Positions 23,918-32,205 of a DNA stretch of 64,000 nt are shown piece by piece; position 1 is the first letter of the stretch; each line of letters opens with the position of its first letter. The translations under genes were made by a program, and so were the position numbers. The notes below the pieces were generated by a model. The model was not told where the DNA came from and did not search any database. It saw only the letters and a program-made list of their open reading frames with translations. Location of the stretch: the NCBI RefSeq assembly GCF_014243445.1, contig NZ_JACLQD010000002.1, positions 682,001 through 746,000 of the forward strand, written 5' to 3'. This DNA comes from Paragemmobacter straminiformis. GTDB lineage: Bacteria > Pseudomonadota > Alphaproteobacteria > Rhodobacterales > Rhodobacteraceae.

Positions 23918-25243
23918 ATGACCGATTTTCCCCATACGCCGCCGAAGCAGTCGTGGACCTTTTCCAACGACATCAACGCCGAAATCCGGCGCGCTGCCGC
24001 GACAGGCATCTATGACATCCGCGGTGGCGGCTCGAAGCGCAAGCTGCCGCATTTCGACGACCTGCTGTTCCTTGGCGCCTCGATCAGCCGCTATCCGCTG
24101 GAAGGCTACCGCGAGAAATGCGCCACCGACGTCTGGCTTGGCACGCGCTATGCGAAAAAGCCGATCCATCTGGATATTCCGGTGACGATTGCCGGCATGT
24201 CCTTTGGCGCGCTGTCCGGCCCCGCGAAAGAGGCGCTTGGCCGTGGCGCATCGGCGGCGGGCACCTCGACCACCACGGGTGACGGGGGGATGACCGAAGA
24301 GGAACGCGGCCATTCCAAGACGCTGGTCTACCAATACCTGCCCAGCCGCTACGGGATGAACCCCGATGACCTGCGCCGCGCCGATGCGATCGAAGTCGTA
24401 GTGGGCCAAGGCGCGAAACCGGGCGGCGGCGGGATGCTGCTGGGGCAGAAGATTTCCGACCGCGTCGCCATGATGCGCAACCTGCCCAAAGGCATCGACC
24501 AGCGTTCCGCCTGCCGCCACCCCGACTGGACCGGTCCCGATGATCTGGAAATCAAGATCCTCGAAATCCGCGAGATCACGGATTGGGAAAAGCCGATCTA
24601 CGTCAAGGTCGGGGGCGCCCGCCCCTATTACGACACGGCGCTTGCGGTGAAGGCCGGGGCCGATGTGGTCGTGCTTGACGGGATGCAGGGCGGCACGGCG
24701 GCGACGCAGGATGTGTTCATCGAGAACGTCGGCATGCCGATCCTTGCCTGTATCCCGCTGGCGGTGAAGGCGCTGCAGGACCTCGGGATGCATCGCAAGG
24801 TGCAGCTGATCGTCTCGGGCGGGATCCGGTCGGGGGCCGATGTGGCCAAGGCGATGGCGCTGGGCGCGGATGCCGTGGCCATCGGCACGGCGGCGCTGAT
24901 CGCGCTGGGCGACAACGACCCCGCGCTCGAGGCCGAATACAACAAGCTCGGCACCACCGCGGGCGCCTATGACGACTGGCACGAAGGCCGCGACCCCGCA
25001 GGCATCACCACGCAGGACCCCGAGCTTTACAAGCGCTTCGACCCGATCCTCGGGGGGCGGCGCTTGAAAAACTACCTCAAGGTGATGACACTGGAAGCGC
25101 AGACCATCGCGCGGGCCTGCGGCAAGAACCACCTGCACAATCTGGAACCCGAGGATCTTTGCGCGCTGACGATCGAAGGGGCCGCGATGGCGGGCGTTCC
25201 GCTGGCAGGCACGAGCTGGATACCGGGCCGCAACGGTTTCTGA
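23918..25243 (+). CDS. mgsC: N-methylglutamate synthase subunit C (FMN-binding glutamate synthase domain)
   Basis: A 441-residue TIM-barrel flavoprotein matching the FMN/2-oxoglutarate part of glutamate synthase. Supporting stretches are TIAGMSFGALSGPAKEALGRG, GQGAKPGGGGMLLGQKI, VVLDGMQGGTAATQDVF, LIVSGGIRSGADVAKAMALG and ADAVAIGTAALIALG. It carries the redox chemistry of the complex. The order A-B-C followed by a glutamine-synthetase-like gene is the arrangement known from N-methylglutamate-pathway clusters and from rhizobial glxBCD-glnT. Confidence 0.82.
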   Translation: MTDFPHTPPKQSWTFSNDINAEIRRAAATGIYDIRGGGSKRKLPHFDDLLFLGASISRYPLEGYREKCATDVWLGTRYAKKPIHLDIPVTIAGMSFGALSGPAKEALGRGASAAGTSTTTGDGGMTEEERGHSKTLVYQYLPSRYGMNPDDLRRADAIEVVVGQGAKPGGGGMLLGQKISDRVAMMRNLPKGIDQRSACRHPDWTGPDDLEIKILEIREITDWEKPIYVKVGGARPYYDTALAVKAGADVVVLDGMQGGTAATQDVFIENVGMPILACIPLAVKALQDLGMHRKVQLIVSGGIRSGADVAKAMALGADAVAIGTAALIALGDNDPALEAEYNKLGTTAGAYDDWHEGRDPAGITTQDPELYKRFDPILGGRRLKNYLKVMTLEAQTIARACGKNHLHNLEPEDLCALTIEGAAMAGVPLAGTSWIPGRNGF

Positions 25244-25303
25244 CCGCATCCGTTACAAACACCGGTGCAAAGCCGGACAAAAGACAGGACAGGGAGTTTC
25301 ACT

Positions 25304-26611
25304 ATGGCAATCGATCTTGCCGCTTGGGCCGCCGAACGGGGCGTCAAATACTTCATGATCTCGTACACCGACCTGTTCGGTGGCCAGCGCGCCAAGCTGG
25401 TGCCGACACAGGCGATCAACGACATGTCCGAGGATGGCGCGGGCTTCGCCGGGTTTGCCACATGGCTTGACCTGACGCCCGCCCATCCGGACATGATGGC
25501 GGTGCCGGACCCGACCTCGGTCATCCAGCTGCCGTGGAAGAAGGATGTGGCCTGGGTCGCCGCCCGCTGCGTGATGGATGGCAAGCTGCTGGCACAGGCC
25601 CCGCGCAACGTGCTGGAACGTCTGGTGGGCGAGGCCGCGAAAGAGGGCCTGCGCGTCAAGACCGGGGTCGAGCCCGAGTTCTTCATCCTCAACGCCGAGG
25701 GCAATGCCTGTTCGGACATCTACGACACCGCCGAGAAGCCCTGCTATGACCAGCAGGCGATCATGCGGCGTTATGATGTGATCAGCGAGATCTGCGACTA
25801 CATGCTCGAGCTGGGCTGGGAGGCCTATCAGAACGACCACGAGGACGCGATCGGCCAGTTCGAGATGAACTGGAAATATGACGACGCCCTGCAGACCGCC
25901 GACAAGCACAGCTTCTTCAAGTTCATGGTCAAGTCGGTCTCGGAAAAGCACGGCTTCCGCGCGACCTTCATGCCCAAGCCCTTCAAGGGGCTGACCGGTT
26001 CGGGATGCCATGCGCATATCTCGGTCTGGTCGATGGATGGCAAGTCGAACGCCTTCTCGGACCCGTCGAAGGAGCTGTCGCTGTCGGACCGTGGCCGCGC
26101 CTTCCTTGGCGGGATCATGAAGCACGCCTCGGCCCTGGCCGCGATCTGCAACCCGACGGTGAACAGCTACAAGCGCATCAACGCGCCGCGCACCTCGTCG
26201 GGGGCGACATGGGCGCCGAATACGGTCACCTGGACCGGCAACAACCGCACCCACATGGTGCGCGTGCCCGGACCGGGGCGGTTCGAGCTGCGCCTGCCCG
26301 ATGGCGCGGCGAACCCCTATCTGCTGCAGGCCGTCATCATCGCGGCGGGTCTGGACGGAGTGCGCACCAATGCCGATCCGGGGCGGCGCTATGACATCGA
26401 CATGTACAGCCAGGGCCATACCGTGAAAGGCGCGCCCAAGCTGCCGCTGAACCTGCTTGACGCCTTGCGCGAATACGACAAGGACAAGACGTTGAAGGCG
26501 ATGATGGGCGAAGAGTTCTCGTCGGCCTATATCAAGCTGAAGCAGAAGGAATGGGACAGCTTCGTGTCGCATTTCTCGCGCTGGGAGCACGAGAACACGC
26601 TCGACATCTGA
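25304..26611 (+). CDS. gmaS: gamma-glutamylmethylamide synthetase (glutamine synthetase type III-like)
   Basis: A 435-residue member of the glutamine synthetase family. GVEPEFFILN, QFEMNW, GSGCHAHISVW (catalytic loop and ammonia-site region), NSYKRIN, NRTHMVRVPGPGRFELRLPDGAANPY and the C-terminal lysine region are all in place. The family member next to mgsABC joins methylamine to glutamate at the cost of ATP, the first step of the N-methylglutamate pathway. I chose ATG 25304 (after AGGGAG); the family starts MA-DLAAWAAERG. The rhizobial GlnT name would be the alternative. Confidence 0.78.
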   Translation: MAIDLAAWAAERGVKYFMISYTDLFGGQRAKLVPTQAINDMSEDGAGFAGFATWLDLTPAHPDMMAVPDPTSVIQLPWKKDVAWVAARCVMDGKLLAQAPRNVLERLVGEAAKEGLRVKTGVEPEFFILNAEGNACSDIYDTAEKPCYDQQAIMRRYDVISEICDYMLELGWEAYQNDHEDAIGQFEMNWKYDDALQTADKHSFFKFMVKSVSEKHGFRATFMPKPFKGLTGSGCHAHISVWSMDGKSNAFSDPSKELSLSDRGRAFLGGIMKHASALAAICNPTVNSYKRINAPRTSSGATWAPNTVTWTGNNRTHMVRVPGPGRFELRLPDGAANPYLLQAVIIAAGLDGVRTNADPGRRYDIDMYSQGHTVKGAPKLPLNLLDALREYDKDKTLKAMMGEEFSSAYIKLKQKEWDSFVSHFSRWEHENTLDI

Positions 26612-26617
26612 AACCAC

Positions 26618-26794
26618 GAATTTTCTGCGAAAATTCCGCAAAGGGGGGCTTTCCGCCCCCCTTCTGCCTTTCAGGCATTCATCCCCCCGAGGATATTTCG
26701 GCGAATGTGAAGCGGGGAGACCCTGCTTTCATGCTCGGACAAATATCCTCGGGGGGAGGCTCGCTTGCGAGCCGCGGGGGGCAGACAGCCCCCC
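26618..26794. repeat. string of inverted repeats and terminators after gmaS
   Basis: Elements in order: GAATTTTC-TGC-GAAAATTC hairpin (26618-26636); AAGGGGGGC/GCCCCCCTT hairpin (26641-26663), a likely gmaS terminator; CCCCCCGAGGATATTT (26683-26698) facing its exact reverse complement (26741-26756); and GGGGGGC-AGACA-GCCCCCC (26776-26794). The third and fourth are the same modular unit found near 16.9 and 35.6 kb, here as two opposed copies. Confidence 0.7.
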
Positions 26795-26820
26795 GGCTGT
26801 GACGGTTCAGCGGGAAAAAA

Positions 26821-26897
26821 TGGTCGGGGCGGTGGGATTCGAACTCACGACCCTCTGCACCCAAAGCAGATGCGCTACCAGACTGCGCTACACCCCG
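26821..26897 (-). tRNA. tRNA-Pro (anticodon UGG)
   Basis: A 77-nt cloverleaf on the minus strand. The acceptor stem CGGGGTG pairs with CGCCCCG (one G-T). The anticodon arm is CTGC-TTTGGGT-GCAG, giving anticodon TGG (Pro). The T arm contains GTTCGAATC. Discriminator A and CCA are encoded (26821-26823 complement). Confidence 0.95.
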
Positions 26898-26961
26898 ACC
26901 GGGATGGGATGGACATAATCGCCCGCATTGGCGGACACAAGCGGCAAGTTGGGGCGGGCCG

Positions 26962-27435
26962 CTAGTCGCAGCGCCAGGCGGCGCGGTCCTGCGCGATGGC
27001 GGGGTGGCGCAGGACGCTGCCTTTGGCGATGCCGAGCTTGCGGGTCAGGCCGCCGTTGACCTCGAGCACAAATTGCACCCCGTTGCCGCCGTCGACCGGC
27101 CGCAGGTCGCCCGGCACGGCGTTTTCATGCACGCGGGTGACGGTGCCTGTCGGATCGATGAAGATCATGTCGAGAGGGATCAGCGTGTTCTTCATCCAGA
27201 ACGAGACCGGGCGCGGGGAGTCGTAGACGAACAGCATCCCGGCCATCGTCGCCATGCTGTCGCGGAACATCAGACCCTTGGCGCGTTCGGCGCCGGTATC
27301 GGCGATCTCGACGCTGAAATGCACGGTGCCGGCGGGGCTGCGCAGGTCGGCGCCGCCCGGCGCGCACCCCGCCCGTGCCGCCTGACCCGAAGCGAGGGCA
27401 AGGGTCAGGCCGAGCGCCGCAAGCGCGGGCTTCAT
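26962..27435 (-). CDS. DUF192 family protein, exported
   Basis: A 157-residue protein with an N-terminal signal peptide (about residues 1-23, MKPALAALGLTLALASGQAA). The mature part has the DUF192 pattern: FSVEIADTGAERAKGLMFRD, AGMLFVYDSPRPVSFWMKNT, PLDMIFID, VHENAVP and VQFVLEVNGGLTRKLGI. The family is widespread and of unknown function. Its ATG overlaps the stop of the cold-shock gene by 4 nt, so the two are co-translated. Confidence 0.88.
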   Translation of the reverse strand: MKPALAALGLTLALASGQAARAGCAPGGADLRSPAGTVHFSVEIADTGAERAKGLMFRDSMATMAGMLFVYDSPRPVSFWMKNTLIPLDMIFIDPTGTVTRVHENAVPGDLRPVDGGNGVQFVLEVNGGLTRKLGIAKGSVLRHPAIAQDRAAWRCD

Positions 27436-27977
27436 CCGGGATGGCGGGTTGCTGCTTCCCACGAGAGCACCTGCATGGCCATGCGGCCGCGCTTGCCCTC
27501 GACGATGCGGAGGCAGATCGCCTCGCCCGCCTGAAGGTCGGCAAATCCCGAGATGCGCAACACTTCGATATGGATGAACACATCCTCGGGGCGGCCGAAG
27601 ACATTGGCAAAGCCGAAGCCCTTGGCCTTGTCGAACCATTTCACCCGTGCGGGTTCCATCGGCAGGGCGGCGATTTCCTCGAGTGATGCGGGCGCGTCTT
27701 CGTCCCCGAGGGGGAAGGTTGCGCCTTGGGGAGGCTCGATCGAAAGCACTTCCACAGCCTGAACGCCACGTTGCGTCATTTGCACATTCACCGAAATACC
27801 AGCACCATCGGCAACGGAATTCTGCCCGTAGTTCCGCAACACGTTGGCATGCAGAAGGATATCCGCACCACCCTCGTCGGCAACTATGAACCCGAAACCC
27901 TTGCCCGGATCAAACCATTTCACCCGACCATGCACAACATGCATGGTCTTTTCTTCATCTGTCATAGCGAGAGCCAT
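27432..27977 (-). CDS. protein with two cold-shock domains
   Basis: A 181-residue protein carrying two CSD OB-folds. The first spans about residues 13-80 with VKWFDPGKGFGFIVADEGG and ILLHANVLR; the second about 107-172 with VKWFDKAKGFGFANVFGRPEDVFIHIEVLR. Both contain the RNP1-like KGFGF motif that contacts single-stranded nucleic acid. Double-CSD proteins are common in alphaproteobacteria, where they act as RNA chaperones or transcription antiterminators. A second ATG at 27965 is possible. Confidence 0.88.
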   Translation of the reverse strand: MALAMTDEEKTMHVVHGRVKWFDPGKGFGFIVADEGGADILLHANVLRNYGQNSVADGAGISVNVQMTQRGVQAVEVLSIEPPQGATFPLGDEDAPASLEEIAALPMEPARVKWFDKAKGFGFANVFGRPEDVFIHIEVLRISGFADLQAGEAICLRIVEGKRGRMAMQVLSWEAATRHPG

Positions 27978-28082
27978 TCCCCAGAGCCAGCCCCATCGCA
28001 GAGAACAAGACGTGAATTTCCACAGGATATCAAGGGCAATTCGTTAATTTTCCCTAAGGCATTTCCCCGGTTTGAAAGGCGG

Positions 28083-28685
28083 TCAAGGGTTAAGTCTCTG
28101 AATTTCCCAAGGTTCATCGTTACCATTCCGTGTCCATCTAAATCGGTCGTGCAGGCGGAAAGCGCCGTCGGCCCAGAACTCGATCTCGGTCGGGCGGATG
28201 CGTATTCCGCCCCAGAACGGCGGCCGTTTGGGGCTGGCCCCGTGGGTCGCGGTGATTTTGGCGACCTCGGCCATGAGGGCCGTGCGCGAGGAGAGCGGTT
28301 GCGACTGGGCCGAGGCCCATGCGCCGAGGCGGCTTTTGAGGCTGCGGCTGGCGTAATAGGCATCGGCCTGCGGGCCTTCCTCGCGTTCGGTCACGCCGCG
28401 GACGCGGATCTGGCGGCGCAGCGATTTCCAGTGCAGCACGAAGGCCGCCTTGCCGGAGGCGGCGATCTCTTGCCCCTTGCGGCTGGAGTAATTGGTATAG
28501 AACACGAAGGCGTCGGCCTCGATATCCTTCAGAAGCACCATGCGGGCGTTGGGCATGCCCTGTTCGTCGACCGTTGCCAGCGCGATGGCGTTGGGGTCGT
28601 TGGGTTCCTGCGGTTCGGCCTCGGCAAGCCAGCGGCGCGCGATGGCGAAAGGATCGTCGCCCTCGAAAATTCCGGTTCTGTCCAT
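28083..28685 (-). CDS. pdxH: pyridoxamine 5'-phosphate oxidase
   Basis: A 200-residue flavoenzyme that makes pyridoxal 5'-phosphate, needed by the decarboxylase and aminotransferases in this window. FMN/PNP-oxidase features are [50 protein letters not shown] and the C-terminal DRFRWTR plus EIQRLNP. The length is normal (about 200-215). It is divergent from fabI across 117 bp and separated from the cold-shock gene by 105 bp. Confidence 0.92.
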   Translation of the reverse strand: MDRTGIFEGDDPFAIARRWLAEAEPQEPNDPNAIALATVDEQGMPNARMVLLKDIEADAFVFYTNYSSRKGQEIAASGKAAFVLHWKSLRRQIRVRGVTEREEGPQADAYYASRSLKSRLGAWASAQSQPLSSRTALMAEVAKITATHGASPKRPPFWGGIRIRPTEIEFWADGAFRLHDRFRWTRNGNDEPWEIQRLNP

Positions 28686-28802
28686 CTTTCCCTCGTCATG
28701 GCGGGACCTGTGCCCGCCCTTCCACCCTGCCCTGCCCTTGATGCAGGCGAAGGGATCGCCTAAACCCGTGCGACAACACTAAGGGTGGGCGAGGGACAAG
28801 TA

Positions 28803-29630
28803 ATGTCAACCGGACTTATGGCAGGAAAACGCGGCCTCATCATGGGGCTTGCCAATGACAAATCCATCGCTTGGGGCATTGCGAAAGCATTGGCCGACCA
28901 CGGGGCGGAAATGGCTTTTTCGTATCAGGGCGAAGCCTTGAAGAAACGGGTCGAGCCGCTGGCCGCCTCGATCGGGACGCCGATGCTGTTCGAATGCGAC
29001 GTGACGGACGAGGCGTCGATGGACGCCCTGTTCGCGGGGCTGAAAGAGGCCTGGGGAACGATCGATTTCGTGGTCCATGCCATCGGCTTTTCCGACAAGA
29101 ACGAATTGCGCGGGCGCTACGTGGACACGGGGCGCGCCAATTTTCTGATGACCATGGACATCTCGGTCTATTCCTTTACCGCCATCTGCCAGCGGGCTGC
29201 GGCGATGATGCCCGCCGGAGGCAGCCTTTTGACGCTGACCTATTACGGCGCGGAAAAGGTGATGCCGCATTACAACGTGATGGGGCTTGCCAAGGCGGCG
29301 CTCGAGGCGAGCGTGAAATACATCGCCGAGGATCTTGGCAAGGACGGCATCCGCGTCAACGCGATCTCGGCCGGGCCGATCAAGACGCTGGCCGCCAGCG
29401 GGATCGGCGATTTCCGCTACATCATGAAGTGGAACGAGCTGAATTCGCCCCTGCGGCGCAACGTGACGCAGGAAGAGGTGGGCAAGGCCGCGCTTTACCT
29501 GCTGTCGGACCTTGGTTCGGGCACCACGGGCGAGAACCTGCATGTGGATGCGGGCTACCATGTCGTGGGCATGAAGGCCGTCGATGCGCCCGACATCGAC
29601 GCGGTGACGGGGCGGAACGGCAAGGAATGA
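28803..29630 (+). CDS. fabI: enoyl-[acyl-carrier-protein] reductase (NADH)
   Basis: A 275-residue short-chain dehydrogenase of the FabI class, last step of the fatty acid elongation cycle. NADH binding is seen in GLMAGKRGLIMGLANDKSIAWG, and the catalytic Tyr-x6-Lys in HYNVMGLAKAALE, followed by NAISAGPIKTLA. The C-terminal GENLHVDAGYHVVGM matches the family. ATG 28803 follows GAGGGA; an earlier in-frame start adds only six residues. A LysE-family gene follows 4 nt downstream. Confidence 0.93.
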   Translation: MSTGLMAGKRGLIMGLANDKSIAWGIAKALADHGAEMAFSYQGEALKKRVEPLAASIGTPMLFECDVTDEASMDALFAGLKEAWGTIDFVVHAIGFSDKNELRGRYVDTGRANFLMTMDISVYSFTAICQRAAAMMPAGGSLLTLTYYGAEKVMPHYNVMGLAKAALEASVKYIAEDLGKDGIRVNAISAGPIKTLAASGIGDFRYIMKWNELNSPLRRNVTQEEVGKAALYLLSDLGSGTTGENLHVDAGYHVVGMKAVDAPDIDAVTGRNGKE

Positions 29631-29634
29631 GCGC

Positions 29635-30249
29635 GTGACCCCCGCCGCCTTTGCCACCTTTGCCGGACTTGTGGTCTTTGCCGCCATAAGCCCCGGCCCT
29701 GCCGTGCTGATGGCGGCGCGGACGGGATTGACAGAAGGGTTCCGGACCGGCGTGATGCTTGCGATGGGCATCGCCAGCGGCGCGGTGATCTGGGCGCTGG
29801 CCGCCGTTTTCGGGCTGAGCGTGGTCTTTGCCGCCGCCCCGTCGCTGCTTTGGGCGCTGAAGATCGGCGGGGCCTGCTATCTGGGCTGGATGGCCTGGCA
29901 TCTGTGGCGCGATGCCAAGGTGCCGTTCCGCACCGAGGACACGCGCCCGCTGCCGCGGTCGGCCTTTGCCGCCTACCGGCTGGGGCTGTGGACCAACCTG
30001 TCCAACCCGAAGGCTGCGGTGATGTTCTCTTCGATCTTCCTCGGCACGCTTGAAGCGGAGACACCCTATTGGGTGCTTGGCCTGCTGCTCGGGGTGATCT
30101 TCCTGTCGGAAACCTGCTGGAATACTCTGGTTGCGCGCATCTTCTCGCTTGACCGGACGCGCGCGCGTTATATCAGCCTGAAGACCGTGATCGACCGCAG
30201 CTTCGGGGCCATGCTGGGCTTGCTCGGCCTCAAGATCATTGCCACCTGA
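29635..30249 (+). CDS. LysE/RhtB-family exporter
   Basis: A 204-residue inner-membrane protein with about six hydrophobic segments. The N-terminal FAAISPGPAVLMAARTGLTEGFRTG and LWTNLSNPKAAVMFSSIF are the LysE/RhtB signature regions of amino-acid and homoserine-lactone exporters. It begins at GTG 29635, 4 nt after fabI, so it is transcribed with it. The substrate is unknown. Confidence 0.87.
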   Translation: MTPAAFATFAGLVVFAAISPGPAVLMAARTGLTEGFRTGVMLAMGIASGAVIWALAAVFGLSVVFAAAPSLLWALKIGGACYLGWMAWHLWRDAKVPFRTEDTRPLPRSAFAAYRLGLWTNLSNPKAAVMFSSIFLGTLEAETPYWVLGLLLGVIFLSETCWNTLVARIFSLDRTRARYISLKTVIDRSFGAMLGLLGLKIIAT

Positions 30250-30258
30250 GGGGATGCC

Positions 30259-30765
30259 ATGAACGACCGTTTGCCACATGAAAAGGGCTTTCACGTCAGC
30301 TGGGACCAGCTTCACCGCGATGCGCGGGCGCTGGCATGGCGTCTGGACGGCAAGGGTCCGGGCGAGAATGGCGCGTGGAAGGCGGTCGTCGGGATCACGC
30401 GGGGGGGGCTGGTGCCTGCGATGATCGTCAGCCGCGAGCTTGATATCCGCATCGTCGATACGATCAGCGTCAAGTCCTACAACCACCAGACCCAGACCGA
30501 ATCCCGCGTGACGAAATCGCCGCAGGAAGAGCTGATGGGCGACGGCACGGGCATCCTGATCGTCGATGATCTTGTCGACTCGGGCAAGACGCTGGAACTG
30601 GTGCGCAAGCTTTACCCCAAGGCGCAGTTCGCCACGGTCTATGCCAAGCCGCATGGCAAGCCGCAGGTCGATACCTATGTGACCGAGGTGAGCCAGGATA
30701 CGTGGATCTTCTTTCCGTGGGACATGGCGCTGCAATACGTCCAGCCCTTCCGCGGCACCGACTGA
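30259..30765 (+). CDS. gpt: xanthine-guanine phosphoribosyltransferase
   Basis: A 168-residue purine salvage enzyme. The PRPP-binding loop is [17 protein letters not shown] (about residues 95-110); [17 protein letters not shown] precedes it. [13 protein letters not shown] at the C-terminus, with the tryptophan stacking on the purine, is typical of bacterial Gpt rather than HPRT. It follows the LysE gene by 9 nt. Confidence 0.9.
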   Translation: MNDRLPHEKGFHVSWDQLHRDARALAWRLDGKGPGENGAWKAVVGITRGGLVPAMIVSRELDIRIVDTISVKSYNHQTQTESRVTKSPQEELMGDGTGILIVDDLVDSGKTLELVRKLYPKAQFATVYAKPHGKPQVDTYVTEVSQDTWIFFPWDMALQYVQPFRGTD

Positions 30766-30772
30766 CGGCAAG

Positions 30773-30884
30773 GCGAAGTCTGACGCAGACTTCGCGCCGG
30801 AAATTGACGCAATTTCCGGTGGCGGGCGGTGCGCCCCCGATTTCTGCGTCAGAAATCGTCGCGGAAAATGCGTCATTTTCCGCG
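30773..30884. repeat. array of five hairpins sharing a TGACGCA/TGCGTCA loop
   Basis: Four hairpins have the same 7-nt loop. Loop TGACGCA: arms GCGAAGTC (30773-30795) and CCGGAAAT (30797-30819). Loop TGCGTCA, its reverse complement: arms CGATTTC (30838-30858) and CGCGGAAAA (30860-30884). A small central hairpin GGGCG-GTG-CGCCC (30824-30836) lies between the pairs. The order of loops makes the whole block mirror-symmetric. It lies between gpt and the aminotransferase gene; no T-run is present. The family is not one I can name. Confidence 0.85.
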
Positions 30885-30957
30885 CTTCGGGTGATGGCTT
30901 GAACTCCACGCCCCAAGCGGATCATATCGGGCGACCTGCTTGCAAAGGACGCGCCCG

Positions 30958-32136
30958 ATGACCCTGCCGCTGAACCCCGCGATGGCCGCAACCGATCCGC
31001 CGCCGGTGATGGAGGCGCGGCGCTGGTTGCAGGGGGCCGTCTTTCCGCCCGACCGCCCGCTGATCAACGTAAGCCAGGCCGCCCCCGTCGAGCCGCCGCC
31101 GCTCGGGTTGCGGCAGGCGCTGGCGGATGCGGCGCTGCATGACGATGCGGCGCATCTATACGGACCCGTGCTGGGCATGCCCGAATTGCGGGCCGAGATT
31201 GCAAGCCAATGGTCGGCGGCCTATGGCGGCACGATCCTGCCCGGACAGGTGGCCATTACCCAAGGCTGCAATCAGGCCTTTACCGCGATCCTGTCGACCC
31301 TTGCAGGGCATGGGGACGAGGTGATCTTGCCGACCCCGTGGTACTTCAACCACAAGATGTGGCTTGATATGGCGGGTGTGACCACCGTGCCGCTTGCCTC
31401 GGGCGAAGGGTTGATCCCGCGCGCCGGTGACGCCGAAGGGCTGATTACAGAGCGGACCAAGGCGATCGTGCTGGTCTCGCCGAACAACCCCGGCGGCAGC
31501 GAGTATCCGGCCGCGACGCTTGCCGCCTTCCGCGATCTGGCCCGCGCGAAGGGCATCGCCCTGATCGTGGACGAGACCTACCGCGATTTCGACAGCCGCA
31601 CGGGGCGGCCGCATGAGCTGTTCACCGATCCCGATTGGGACGAGAGCTTCATCCACCTCTATTCATTCTCAAAGGCCTACCGGCTGACGGGGCATCGCGT
31701 CGGGGCCATTGTCGCCAGCGTGGCGCGGCTGGCCGAGGTGGAGAAATTCCTTGATTGCGTGGCGATCTGCCCGAGCCAGCTTGGCCAGATCGGCGCGCTT
31801 TGGGGGATGCGGAACCTGTCGCAATGGGTGGCGGGGGAGAGGGCTGAAATCCTTGCCCGCCGTGCGGCGATGGTCGGGGGCTTTGCCGCCCTGCCCGACT
31901 GGAAGCTGCTGGGGTGCGGGGCCTATTTCGCCTATGTGGAACACCCCTATCCGATGCCCTCGGACGAATTGTGCCGCCGTCTGGTGCATGAGGCGTCGCT
32001 GCTCATGCTGCCCGGCACCATGTTCCAGCCCGCGGGGTCCGAAGCCGGCAAGCGGCAGATCCGCATCGCCTTTGCCAATGTCGATGCCGCCGGAATCGCC
32101 GAGATGTTCCGCCGTCTCGCCGCGCTGCGGCTCTAG
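30958..32136 (+). CDS. class I/II pyridoxal-phosphate aminotransferase
   Basis: A 392-residue PLP-dependent fold type I enzyme. The PLP lysine sits in SFSKAYRLTGHRVG. NNPGG, IVDETYRDF and the RIAFANV arginine region match aspartate-aminotransferase relatives. An in-frame TTG start lies six codons upstream, but ATG 30958 follows AAAGGA. The specific amino-acid substrate is unknown. Confidence 0.87.
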   Translation: MTLPLNPAMAATDPPPVMEARRWLQGAVFPPDRPLINVSQAAPVEPPPLGLRQALADAALHDDAAHLYGPVLGMPELRAEIASQWSAAYGGTILPGQVAITQGCNQAFTAILSTLAGHGDEVILPTPWYFNHKMWLDMAGVTTVPLASGEGLIPRAGDAEGLITERTKAIVLVSPNNPGGSEYPAATLAAFRDLARAKGIALIVDETYRDFDSRTGRPHELFTDPDWDESFIHLYSFSKAYRLTGHRVGAIVASVARLAEVEKFLDCVAICPSQLGQIGALWGMRNLSQWVAGERAEILARRAAMVGGFAALPDWKLLGCGAYFAYVEHPYPMPSDELCRRLVHEASLLMLPGTMFQPAGSEAGKRQIRIAFANVDAAGIAEMFRRLAALRL

Positions 32137-32205
32137 CCCGCTTGCCCCCTGCGGCGTGACCGCATAGACAGACGCGGATGGTTTTTCAGCCCGTAAGGCG
32201 AGACG

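Noticed and set aside
30773-30884. CRISPR array
   Set aside because: The repeats are hairpins with variable arms and no unique spacers of constant length, and no cas genes are near.
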